In this document: piece by piece, positions 36,289 through 44,518 of the stretch
How the letters are laid out: each line of letters begins with the position of its first letter
Numbering within the stretch: position 1 is the stretch's first letter
From: Chondrinema litorale
Lineage (GTDB): Bacteria > Bacteroidota > Bacteroidia > Cytophagales > Flammeovirgaceae
Length of the DNA: 64,000 nt
Assembly: GCF_026250525.1 (NCBI RefSeq)
Contig: NZ_CP111044.1
Coordinates: 248,001-312,000 of the forward strand
Reading direction: 5' to 3'
Notes under the pieces: generated by a model
What the model was told of the DNA's origin: nothing
Databases searched by the model: none
The model's input: the letters and a program-made list of their open reading frames with translations, nothing else
Translations under genes and position numbers: made by a program

Positions 36289-36978
36289 ATGCAGAAAAAA
36301 TCTATTTTCTATTTTCCAGCTATTATCTTGTTATTGAGTTCTTTCATTTATTTAAACTCTCAGTTGCAAGAAGAACCAGAAGTAATTCAAAGAAAGGGCT
36401 ATACGCTAAAGATTATTAATCAGGATGCGAATTTTAATCCTGCATTAAAAGAGAGAATGGTGGAGACCTTTTTTTACATTTATCCGACCTTGGCTAAAAA
36501 TTACAATAGAAACTCTACCAACGAAGTAACATTTTTTATCGATACTACTTACAATGGAGTGGCAGAAGCAGGAGGGGGAAGAGTGAGATACAACCCAAAA
36601 TGGTTTGTTAAGCAACCGGGAGATATCGATGTGGTTACGCACGAAGTAATGCATATCGTACAGAACTATCCCAATGGTGCTGGACCTTGGTGGGTAACAG
36701 AAGGCATTGCCGATTACGTGAGATATACTTATGGTGTAGATAACGAAGGTGCTGGCTGGACATTAACCGAGTTTAATAACAATCAGAAATACGACAATGG
36801 CTATAGAATTACAGCTCGCTTTTTTGTTTGGATTGAGAGCAAAGTAAAACCGGGTGTAGTAAAAGCACTTGACCATGCCATGAGAACCAAAACATATACA
36901 AAAGATATCTGGAAAGAAGAGACTGGCAAAACTATCGACGAACTTTGGGAAATGTATGCTCAAGACCCCAGTATTTAG
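36289..36978 (+). CDS. Basic secretory protein-like metallopeptidase (copy 2)
   Basis: This 229-residue paralogue of the 22874-23548 protein shares KGYTLKIINQDANFNP, VTHEVMHIVQNYPNG (HEVMH) and WWVTEGIADYVRYTYGVDN. The N-terminus is a membrane anchor or uncleaved signal (about 7-25) with no clear signal-peptidase site. It lies between the putative lipoprotein peptidase and the GH92 gene. Two copies within 14 kb suggest a role tied to this locus, probably on glycoprotein backbones. Confidence 0.75.
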   Translation: MQKKSIFYFPAIILLLSSFIYLNSQLQEEPEVIQRKGYTLKIINQDANFNPALKERMVETFFYIYPTLAKNYNRNSTNEVTFFIDTTYNGVAEAGGGRVRYNPKWFVKQPGDIDVVTHEVMHIVQNYPNGAGPWWVTEGIADYVRYTYGVDNEGAGWTLTEFNNNQKYDNGYRITARFFVWIESKVKPGVVKALDHAMRTKTYTKDIWKEETGKTIDELWEMYAQDPSI

Positions 36979-37123
36979 TCTTCATTTATAAATTGAATAG
37001 ACACAAATTAAGATTCAATTGAGGAATCTATGAGGTTTATAAGGTAAGCCAAATCGATTTATCTATATTTGAGTCATTAAAAATTTTCTGAGACTATACA
37101 TATCATTGACCTACTAATTAATT

Positions 37124-39412
37124 ATGAAGCAACTGCTTATTATTTTAATTTTATTGCAAACATTTACAGTGTTTGCCCAAAATGAAGACCTTATAAAATA
37201 TGCTAATCCATTAATTGGAACACATAAAATGGGCCATACATATCCGGGAGCCACGGTGCCTTTTGGTATGGTACAATTAAGCCCAGAAACCGATACATTA
37301 CCTTATGAGGTAAATGGCAGATATAATCCTTCGGTTTATAAATATTGTGCAGGTTATCAGTATGACGATCCTACCATAGTTGGATTTGCTCACACACATT
37401 TTAGTGGTACTGGTCACTCTGATTTAGGGGATTTCTTAGTGATGCCAACTGTTGGTGAACTACAAATGAATCCAGGAACAGAAGATGATCCTAAAAGTGG
37501 ATTCCGTTCGGCTTTTTCTCATGATAATGAGCATGCAGAGCCAAACTACTATCAGGTAATGTTAGAAGACGACCAGATCAACGCTGAATTAACAACAAGC
37601 AACCGAGTTGGTTTCCATCAATATACTTTCCCAAAATCATCTGATGCGCACATTATTTTAGATATGATGTATGGCATTTACAACTACGATGATAAAAACG
37701 TGTGGACATTTATTAGGGTAGAGAATGACACAATGGTAACAGGTTTCCGCCAAACGCATGGTTGGGCGAGAACGCGCACCATGTATTTTGCCATGACATT
37801 CTCTAAACCTTTTAAGCAATACGGAACTAGCGATTATTCTAAAAAACAAGTTTATAAAGGTTTTTGGAGAAAGTTTGACCAAGCAAACAACTTCCCAGAT
37901 ATTGCTGGTGAGCAAATAAGAATGCACTTCGATTTTGATACTGAAGAAGGTGAGAAAATTAAAATCAAATTTGCACTTTCACCAGTAAGTACAGCGAATG
38001 CAGTTGAAAACTTGAATACGGAGATTCCTCACTGGGATTTTGAAAAGGCAAAAAAAGATGGGCAGCAACTGTGGCAAAAAGAGTTTGAAAAGATCAATGT
38101 AACTACTGGTAGTGAAGAAGAAATGGTGAATTTCTATACAGCCATGTACCATACTTTCTTAGGACCAACTACATATATGGATGTAAATGGTCAGTATAAA
38201 GGTTTAGATCAAAATGTGCATCAAGCAGATGGTTTTACGAATTATACTACCTTTTCGCTTTGGGATACTTACAGAGCCCTGCATCCATTCTTCAATGTGA
38301 TTCAACCAACTCGAAATGCCGATATGGTGCAATCGATGTTGGCACATTACGACCAGAGTGTTCATAAAATGTTGCCTGTTTGGTCGCATCATGCCAATGA
38401 AAACTGGTGTATGATTGGCTACCACAGTGTTTCAGTAATTGCAGATGCAGTGATGAAAGACAATATCGATTTTGATGCTAACAAAGCATTAGATGCATGT
38501 GTGGCTACAGCCAACTATAGAAAATACGATGGAATCGGCTATTATTTAGATATGGGTTATGTGCCAGAAGATAAAAACAGTTCTTCGGTTTCTAAAACTT
38601 TAGAATATGCATACGATGATTTTTGTATCGCTCAAATGGCTAAAAAGTTAGGTAGAGATGATGTTTATAAAGAATTTAGCAAGCGGGCAGAAAACTGGAA
38701 AAATGTATACGATGCTTCTATCGGTTACATGAGACCTAAATTAAGTGATGGTACTTTCAGAAAAGATTTCGACTTACTAAGCACACACGGACAAGGTTAT
38801 ATTGAAGGTAATGCTTGGAATTACAGCTTGTATGTACCACAAGACCCTGCAACTATGATCGAGATGATGGGAGGTAAAAAACAATTTGTAAAACACCTCG
38901 ATTCACTTTTCACGATGGACTTGCCAGATGAGTTCTTTGCCCATACAGAAGATATTACCAGAGAAGGAATTATCGGAAACTATGTGCATGGTAATGAGCC
39001 AGCTCACCACGCTGCATATTTATATAACTGGACAGATCAACCTTGGAAAACTCAAGATAAAATCAGAATGATCTTAAAGAAACAGTATCAGGCAGCACCA
39101 GACGGTTTAGGTGGAAATGACGATTGCGGTCAAATGAGCGCTTGGTATATTTTCAGTTCATTAGGTTTCTATCCAGTTGCTCCGGGTTCAGACCAGTATG
39201 CATTTGGTAGTCCTGCGATTAAAACTGCTACACTTCACTTAGAGAATGGTAAAACCTTCGAAATTGAAGCAGTTAACCAAAGTGATAAGAATGTGTATGT
39301 GAAGAAAATAGAGCTGAACGGAAAGGCAATTGATAGAAGATACCTTACGCATTCAGAGATTACTAATGGTGGAAAACTGACATTTTATATGAGTTCAAGA
39401 CCAAAGAAATAA
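37124..39412 (+). CDS. GH92 alpha-mannosidase
   Basis: This 762-residue secreted enzyme has a signal peptide ending TVFAQ. It has the N-terminal GH92 beta-sandwich (KYANPLIGTHKMGHTYPGAT, VGFAHTHFSGTGHSDLGDF) and the catalytic (alpha/alpha)6 domain with GLGGNDDCGQMSAWYIFSSL. GH92 enzymes are calcium-dependent exo-alpha-mannosidases that trim high-mannose N-glycans (1,2-, 1,3- or 1,4-linked). Linkage cannot be set from sequence. It closes the run of plus-strand genes after the Sus genes and has a terminator of its own. Confidence 0.9.
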   Translation: MKQLLIILILLQTFTVFAQNEDLIKYANPLIGTHKMGHTYPGATVPFGMVQLSPETDTLPYEVNGRYNPSVYKYCAGYQYDDPTIVGFAHTHFSGTGHSDLGDFLVMPTVGELQMNPGTEDDPKSGFRSAFSHDNEHAEPNYYQVMLEDDQINAELTTSNRVGFHQYTFPKSSDAHIILDMMYGIYNYDDKNVWTFIRVENDTMVTGFRQTHGWARTRTMYFAMTFSKPFKQYGTSDYSKKQVYKGFWRKFDQANNFPDIAGEQIRMHFDFDTEEGEKIKIKFALSPVSTANAVENLNTEIPHWDFEKAKKDGQQLWQKEFEKINVTTGSEEEMVNFYTAMYHTFLGPTTYMDVNGQYKGLDQNVHQADGFTNYTTFSLWDTYRALHPFFNVIQPTRNADMVQSMLAHYDQSVHKMLPVWSHHANENWCMIGYHSVSVIADAVMKDNIDFDANKALDACVATANYRKYDGIGYYLDMGYVPEDKNSSSVSKTLEYAYDDFCIAQMAKKLGRDDVYKEFSKRAENWKNVYDASIGYMRPKLSDGTFRKDFDLLSTHGQGYIEGNAWNYSLYVPQDPATMIEMMGGKKQFVKHLDSLFTMDLPDEFFAHTEDITREGIIGNYVHGNEPAHHAAYLYNWTDQPWKTQDKIRMILKKQYQAAPDGLGGNDDCGQMSAWYIFSSLGFYPVAPGSDQYAFGSPAIKTATLHLENGKTFEIEAVNQSDKNVYVKKIELNGKAIDRRYLTHSEITNGGKLTFYMSSRPKK

Positions 39413-39476
39413 TTGATTGAATGCAAAGCTATTTTGCATTCATCGAGAAAGAACCAATACATTCAGTTAAATGTAT

Positions 39477-39510
39477 AAAAGGGTTGGGGTTTTTACCTCA
39501 GCCTTTTTTC
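39477..39510 (+). terminator. Terminator after GH92 gene
   Basis: A stem AAAAGGGTTGGGGT with ACCTCAGCCTTTT (with wobble pairs) is followed by a T-run. A second small hairpin (GAATGCAAAG..TTTGCATTC) lies just upstream. Confidence 0.65.
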
Positions 39511-39649
39511 ATTTTAAAAAAACACCGAAAGAAGTATAGAATAAAGGAATTGTAACATCATCTTACTATCATATATCATCCAGATAAATATATTTGCCTT
39601 TGTATGTAATTAATTTGATCGCATCGAGAGATACAAAAGTAAATTTGAT

Positions 39650-41221
39650 ATGAAACTAATTTTTTCAGGAGTATTCCTGCTATTCTTTTTAATACAATTC
39701 AACTCCTTTTCTCAATCTAGTAAAGCCACCAATCCGATCATTTTTGCAGATGTGCCTGACCTCTCTATGGTTCGGGTAGGTGATACTTATTACATGAGTA
39801 GCACTACCATGCATATGAGTCCCGGTGTACCTATCATGAAATCTAAAGATTTAGTGAATTGGGAAATTGTAAACTATGCTTACGATATACTAGAAGATGT
39901 TGATGAACTTAATCTGGAAAATGGTAAAAGCGATTACGGTAATGGCTCGTGGGCGAGTTGCATCCGCTTCCACAATGAAACTTTTTATGTTTCTACCTTT
40001 TCAGGTACCACAGGTAAGACTTACATCTATTCAACCCAAGACATTGAAAAGGGACCTTGGAAAAAGATTTCTTTCGAACCATCTTACCACGACCACAACT
40101 TCTTTTTCGATGATGATGGGCGCAACTACCTTATTTGGGGAAATGGAAAGTTAATGATTGCAGAATTAAAAGATGATTTAACAGGAGTGAAAGCTGGAAC
40201 TGAGAAAGTATTAATCGAAAATGCCAGTGCACCAGCAGGTAACAATATTGGCTTGGGTGCAGAAGGATCTCAGTTATTTAAAGTAAATGGTAAGTATTAT
40301 TTATTTGATATTACTTGGCCAAAAGGTGGTATGCGAACAGTAGTAATCCATCGAGCTGATAAAATTACTGGACCATACGAAGGCAGAGTTGGTTTACAAG
40401 ATAAAGGTGTAGCACAAGGGGGGTTAATCGACACGCCAGATGGAAAATGGTTTGCCTATTTATTTAGAGATTTTGGTGCAGTGGGTCGTATACCTTATTG
40501 GGTTCCAGTAACTTGGGAAGATGGTTGGCCGGTTTTAGGTGTTAATGGAAAAGTACCAGAAATATTAAATTTACCAGCGAGCAAAGGTGTAATTCCTTAT
40601 ATTGTAAACTCTGATGATTTTAAGCGCAAGAAGAAAGAGACTGATTTGCCTTTGGTTTGGCAGTGGAATCATAATCCTGTAAATGAACTTTGGTCAGTTC
40701 GAGAAAGAAAAGGTTATTTGAAATTGACAACAGGCAGGGTAGATTCACACTTTTTAGAAGCCAGAAACTCGTTGACCCAAAGAACTTTTGGTCCACAATG
40801 CTCGGGATCTACTGCTATTGATGTTTCAAATATGAAAGATGGTGATATTGCGGGTTTGGGATTATTACAGAAAAAGTATGGTTTAGTGGGAGTGAAGATT
40901 GAAAATGGAGAAAAGAAATTGGTAATGATAAACGCTCAAAACGATACACCTGAAGAAATTGAAAGCTTGCCGATCGATCAAGAAACTGTCTATTTAAAAG
41001 TTGAATGTGATTTTGAGGAGAAGAAAGATGTAGCAGATTTTTATTACAGCTTTGATGGAACAAATTGGAAAAAAATAGGCAATCAACTGCGTATGGTTTA
41101 TACATTACCACATTTTATGGGTTATCGTTTTGCTCTGTTTAACTATGCCACCAAAAATGCTGGCGGTTATGTCGATTTCGATTATTTCCATATCAAAAAC
41201 CAACTCACTCAGAATAAATAG
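39650..41221 (+). CDS. GH43-family glycosidase
   Basis: This 523-residue secreted enzyme has a signal peptide ending NSFSQ. The five-blade GH43 domain (about 25-310) begins NPIIFADVPDLSMVRVGDTY with the catalytic base Asp, then TTMHMSPGVPIMKSKDLVNW, and RNYLIWGNGKLMIAELKDDL with the second acidic region. A C-terminal beta-sandwich (about 330-520) is common in xylosidase-like subfamilies. Substrate is probably beta-xylosyl or alpha-L-arabinosyl ends. It has its own terminator and a 237-nt upstream gap, so it is likely regulated apart from the GH92 gene. Confidence 0.85.
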   Translation: MKLIFSGVFLLFFLIQFNSFSQSSKATNPIIFADVPDLSMVRVGDTYYMSSTTMHMSPGVPIMKSKDLVNWEIVNYAYDILEDVDELNLENGKSDYGNGSWASCIRFHNETFYVSTFSGTTGKTYIYSTQDIEKGPWKKISFEPSYHDHNFFFDDDGRNYLIWGNGKLMIAELKDDLTGVKAGTEKVLIENASAPAGNNIGLGAEGSQLFKVNGKYYLFDITWPKGGMRTVVIHRADKITGPYEGRVGLQDKGVAQGGLIDTPDGKWFAYLFRDFGAVGRIPYWVPVTWEDGWPVLGVNGKVPEILNLPASKGVIPYIVNSDDFKRKKKETDLPLVWQWNHNPVNELWSVRERKGYLKLTTGRVDSHFLEARNSLTQRTFGPQCSGSTAIDVSNMKDGDIAGLGLLQKKYGLVGVKIENGEKKLVMINAQNDTPEEIESLPIDQETVYLKVECDFEEKKDVADFYYSFDGTNWKKIGNQLRMVYTLPHFMGYRFALFNYATKNAGGYVDFDYFHIKNQLTQNK

Positions 41222-41245
41222 AAATTGTACGCTTAAACATAATCG

Positions 41246-41310
41246 AAAGCCATCAATCACTACTTTTCACAAGCATACATATGTTGAAGGTAAGGATATG
41301 ATGGCTTTTT
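41246..41310 (+). terminator. Terminator after GH43 gene
   Basis: AAAGCCATCA (41246-41255) pairs perfectly with TGATGGCTTT (41299-41308) across a 43-nt loop and is followed by a T-run. Confidence 0.6.
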
Positions 41311-41713
41311 ATCTTTTGATTAATTTTTGAATTAAAATTTTATTTAGCTACCTCATTCCATCAAATTCATCAGAAGCTGAGAGAGGCACATCTAAAAAAA
41401 ATAAACAAGTTCTTATAAATAGAATCTCTTCAAAATAATCTTTTGTATTAAAAAAATACAATCGTATCTGTAATTGTGAGTAATTTCTCTACTATCAATT
41501 ATAATTTTTTACTTAGTCTATATTATTTATTTCTTGTGTCGTTATGCTTTATATTTTTTCACATAACAAGGCAAACACAACATGAGATAGTAATATTTTT
41601 TAAGATAACAACTCTCATAATGTTACCCACTTAATAAAAGAATGATAATACCTTAAATAATTCAAAAGATTTAAATGCTAATCCATTATATAAATTAACT
41701 ACTTCATTAATAT
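41311..41713. other. Intergenic region, no gene seen
   Basis: This is about 400 bp of AT-rich sequence upstream of the sensor gene. No open frame of interest or strong hairpin was seen. Confidence 0.4.
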
Positions 41714-44368
41714 ATGTTCAATCTATCGCAATACTTAGTGTCTAGAAAACAACTAATTGTTTCACAAAGCCAATTAGAAACCTTGCAAAATGAGATTTCT
41801 TCTGCCACTTTTTTTGTAAAACAAATAGAAGAAGGTCAATTAGATATTTCTTATCCTGATATTGATGAAAATCAGATATCAATAGAATCTTTGCCGGGGT
41901 CATTAATCAGCATGAGAAATAAGTTGAAACATCTCAAAGAGACTGATGCACAACGAAAATGGAGTAGTGAAGGATTAGCAAATTTTAGTGAGATTTTAAG
42001 AAGAAACCAACAAGACCTAGACGAAACTTGTAATGATGTTATAGGTAGCTTGGTAAAATATATTAATGCGAATCAAGGAGCTATATATGTTGTAAACCAA
42101 CAGCAACAAGTATTAGAACAAAAGGCTTGTTATGCATATAGCAGGAAAAAATATATAGAAAAGAGTATAAAGTTTGGTGAAGGATTAGTAGGACAAGTTT
42201 ACCTAGAAAAAGAAACGATATTACTACGTCAAGTTCCTAGTGAATATATGAGTATTACATCGGGTTTAGGTGAAGCGACCCCAAGTGCTCTTATAATTGT
42301 GCCACTAAAAGTAAATGAAGAAGTAAAGGGTATTATAGAGCTTGCATCATTTACTAAATTTGAAGAATATCAAGTTGAATTTTTAGAAAAGCTAGGTGAA
42401 TTAATTGCCTCAGTTATATCTAGTATAATGATAAATGAGCAAACTCAAACTTTACTAGAGCAAAGCCAACAGCAGTCAGAAGCATTAAAATCGCAAGAAG
42501 AAGAGCTACGCCAAAACATGGAGGAACTTTCTGCAACACAGGAAGAAATGCAGCGCGTAATGAAGGAAGTTCAAGGCAATGAAGTTTTTATAAAAGGCTT
42601 AATAGATTCTACCAATGATTCTATAATTGCGATTGATAAAAATTACGAAATTCTGATTTGTAATAAAGCCACAAAGGAAACTTATAAAGAATATGGTTTA
42701 AATGTTGAAAAAGGATTTGACATTTTTAGATTATTTGCTGATGATAAAAAAGAGAAATTTAGATCGTATTATGATAGAGCTTTTAAAGGAGAGTTTTTTG
42801 AAGTTACAGAACAATACACATTTAAGGGAGTAGATCAATACTTTGTTGTAGTATATAGCCCATTAAGAAATGCCGAAAATGAAATTATTGGTGCGGCATG
42901 TTTTGGTAAAGATATATCTGAGACAATAATTGCTAAGGAACAAACTGAAAAATTATTAGCGGAAACTCAGCAACAGTCGGAGATATTAAAAGAGCAAGAA
43001 GAAGTTATGCGCCAAAATATGGAAGAGCTAACTACTACTCAGGAGGAAATCTCAAGGACTTTAAATGAAACCGAAGCGAAGGAAATATTTATCAGAAATC
43101 TAATTAATGCTTCTTCTGATGCCATATTTGTTATTGACAAAAACTATTGTTTGTTACAGTATAACAGTTCTTTTACAAGCTCATTAGAAGCAGTTGGAAT
43201 TCAAGTTGAAATTGGTTCTGATGTATTTATGATTCTTACTGAAGAGGAAAGGCCTAAGCATAAAAAACTTTACGATAGAGCATTACAAGGAGAAACTTTT
43301 CAAGTAACAGAACATATAAAAGTGGCAGATGCCTATTATATGTCTACTTATACTCCAATTTTTAATGAGCAAAAGGAAGTTATTTCTTGTGCTGTTTTTG
43401 CAAAAGATATTACAGAGCTTTTAAAGTCAAAGAAACAAGTAGATGACTTACTTGATGAAAGTAAAAGACAAGAGGAGGAGATTCGAAGTAAAATGAAGGC
43501 TATAAACGAAAGTGGAATGGCATCTATCGAATTTGATTTAAACGGTAATATACTCACAGCCAATTCTAACTTTCTAAAGTTATTAGATTATTCATTAGAG
43601 GAAATTCAAGGTGCACATCATCGTATTTTTATATCAGAAAAGTATAAATCCAGTATAGAGTATAAGCAATTTTGGGATTTGCTAGGTCAAGGAGTGGCGC
43701 AAACTGGAGAATATGAACGATTGAAAAAGAATGGTGAGGTTGTTTATCTTCATGGTAGTTATTCTATAATTAGAGATACTTCTGGTAAGCCAAAGAGTAT
43801 TATCAAATTGGCGGTAGATATTACACAATCAAAAAAGGCACAAGCCGAATTGAAGGAACAGACAATACTGATAAAAGAACAAGAGCAAATACTGAGAGAA
43901 AGTATGGAAGAGCTTACGGCAAAACAAGAAGAGTTACAAAATCAGATGGCCAATACTTCTATATTAAACTTCGAGTTGGATGCCCGTATGGCTGTGCTAA
44001 ACGAGTCTACTATTTTATCAGAATCAGATATATATGGTACAATTACATTTGTGAATGACAAGTTTTGTGAAGTATCGCAATACAACAGAGAAGAATTGAT
44101 AGGCAAACCTCATAAAATGGTTCGACACCCCGATACTCCAAAAAGTTTTTTCAACTTATTTTGGAAGACTATTCAGTCTGGGAAAGTTTTTAGAGGATAT
44201 TTAAAGAATAGAAAAAAGGATGGCACTCCTTATTATGTTGATGCAGTAATTTCTCCTGTGTTAGATGCGGAAGGTAAGCCAATTAAGTTTATTGCAGCGA
44301 GGTATGTTATTGAAAATGAGGAGCTTGCAGAGTCCTTATTAAATAAACAGAAGAGTCTGATGCAATAA
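41714..44368 (+). CDS. Large GAF/multi-PAS sensor protein without output domain
   Basis: This 884-residue cytoplasmic protein has an N-terminal coiled segment (1-95), a GAF domain (about 100-245, ANQGAIYVVNQQQQVLEQKA) and then four PAS units (about 288-400, 457-565, 590-710 and 760-870). Between them a coiled-coil linker recurs with variants of EEELRQNMEELSATQEEMQR. The last PAS resembles the Aer/redox type (VRHPDTPKSFFNLFWKTIQS). No kinase, GGDEF, receiver or methyl-accepting domain is seen. It may act by protein contact or with a partner elsewhere. It ends at a shared terminator facing the GH20 gene. Confidence 0.75.
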   Translation: MFNLSQYLVSRKQLIVSQSQLETLQNEISSATFFVKQIEEGQLDISYPDIDENQISIESLPGSLISMRNKLKHLKETDAQRKWSSEGLANFSEILRRNQQDLDETCNDVIGSLVKYINANQGAIYVVNQQQQVLEQKACYAYSRKKYIEKSIKFGEGLVGQVYLEKETILLRQVPSEYMSITSGLGEATPSALIIVPLKVNEEVKGIIELASFTKFEEYQVEFLEKLGELIASVISSIMINEQTQTLLEQSQQQSEALKSQEEELRQNMEELSATQEEMQRVMKEVQGNEVFIKGLIDSTNDSIIAIDKNYEILICNKATKETYKEYGLNVEKGFDIFRLFADDKKEKFRSYYDRAFKGEFFEVTEQYTFKGVDQYFVVVYSPLRNAENEIIGAACFGKDISETIIAKEQTEKLLAETQQQSEILKEQEEVMRQNMEELTTTQEEISRTLNETEAKEIFIRNLINASSDAIFVIDKNYCLLQYNSSFTSSLEAVGIQVEIGSDVFMILTEEERPKHKKLYDRALQGETFQVTEHIKVADAYYMSTYTPIFNEQKEVISCAVFAKDITELLKSKKQVDDLLDESKRQEEEIRSKMKAINESGMASIEFDLNGNILTANSNFLKLLDYSLEEIQGAHHRIFISEKYKSSIEYKQFWDLLGQGVAQTGEYERLKKNGEVVYLHGSYSIIRDTSGKPKSIIKLAVDITQSKKAQAELKEQTILIKEQEQILRESMEELTAKQEELQNQMANTSILNFELDARMAVLNESTILSESDIYGTITFVNDKFCEVSQYNREELIGKPHKMVRHPDTPKSFFNLFWKTIQSGKVFRGYLKNRKKDGTPYYVDAVISPVLDAEGKPIKFIAARYVIENEELAESLLNKQKSLMQ

Positions 44369-44420
44369 TAGCTTGAAGTAAGGACAAAATCTATTTCTAT
44401 ATCCCATTAATTAATCAATA

Positions 44421-44454
44421 AAAAAATCCTAACATTTTCAGTCAGGATTTTTTG
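44421..44454. terminator. Bidirectional terminator between PAS sensor and GH20
   Basis: AAAAAATCCT (44421-44430) pairs perfectly with AGGATTTTTT (44444-44453). A and T runs on either side serve both converging genes. Confidence 0.85.
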
Positions 44455-44518
44455 TTGTACTTACTTTCTATGCGAATCTATTTAAAAGTATCATTTTGTA
44501 ATTAGATATTTACTCTTT

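Noticed and set aside
41130..41330. Plus-strand 66-aa frame at the end of the GH43 gene
   Set aside because: It overlaps the GH43 coding sequence in another frame and runs through the terminator hairpin; low-complexity product.
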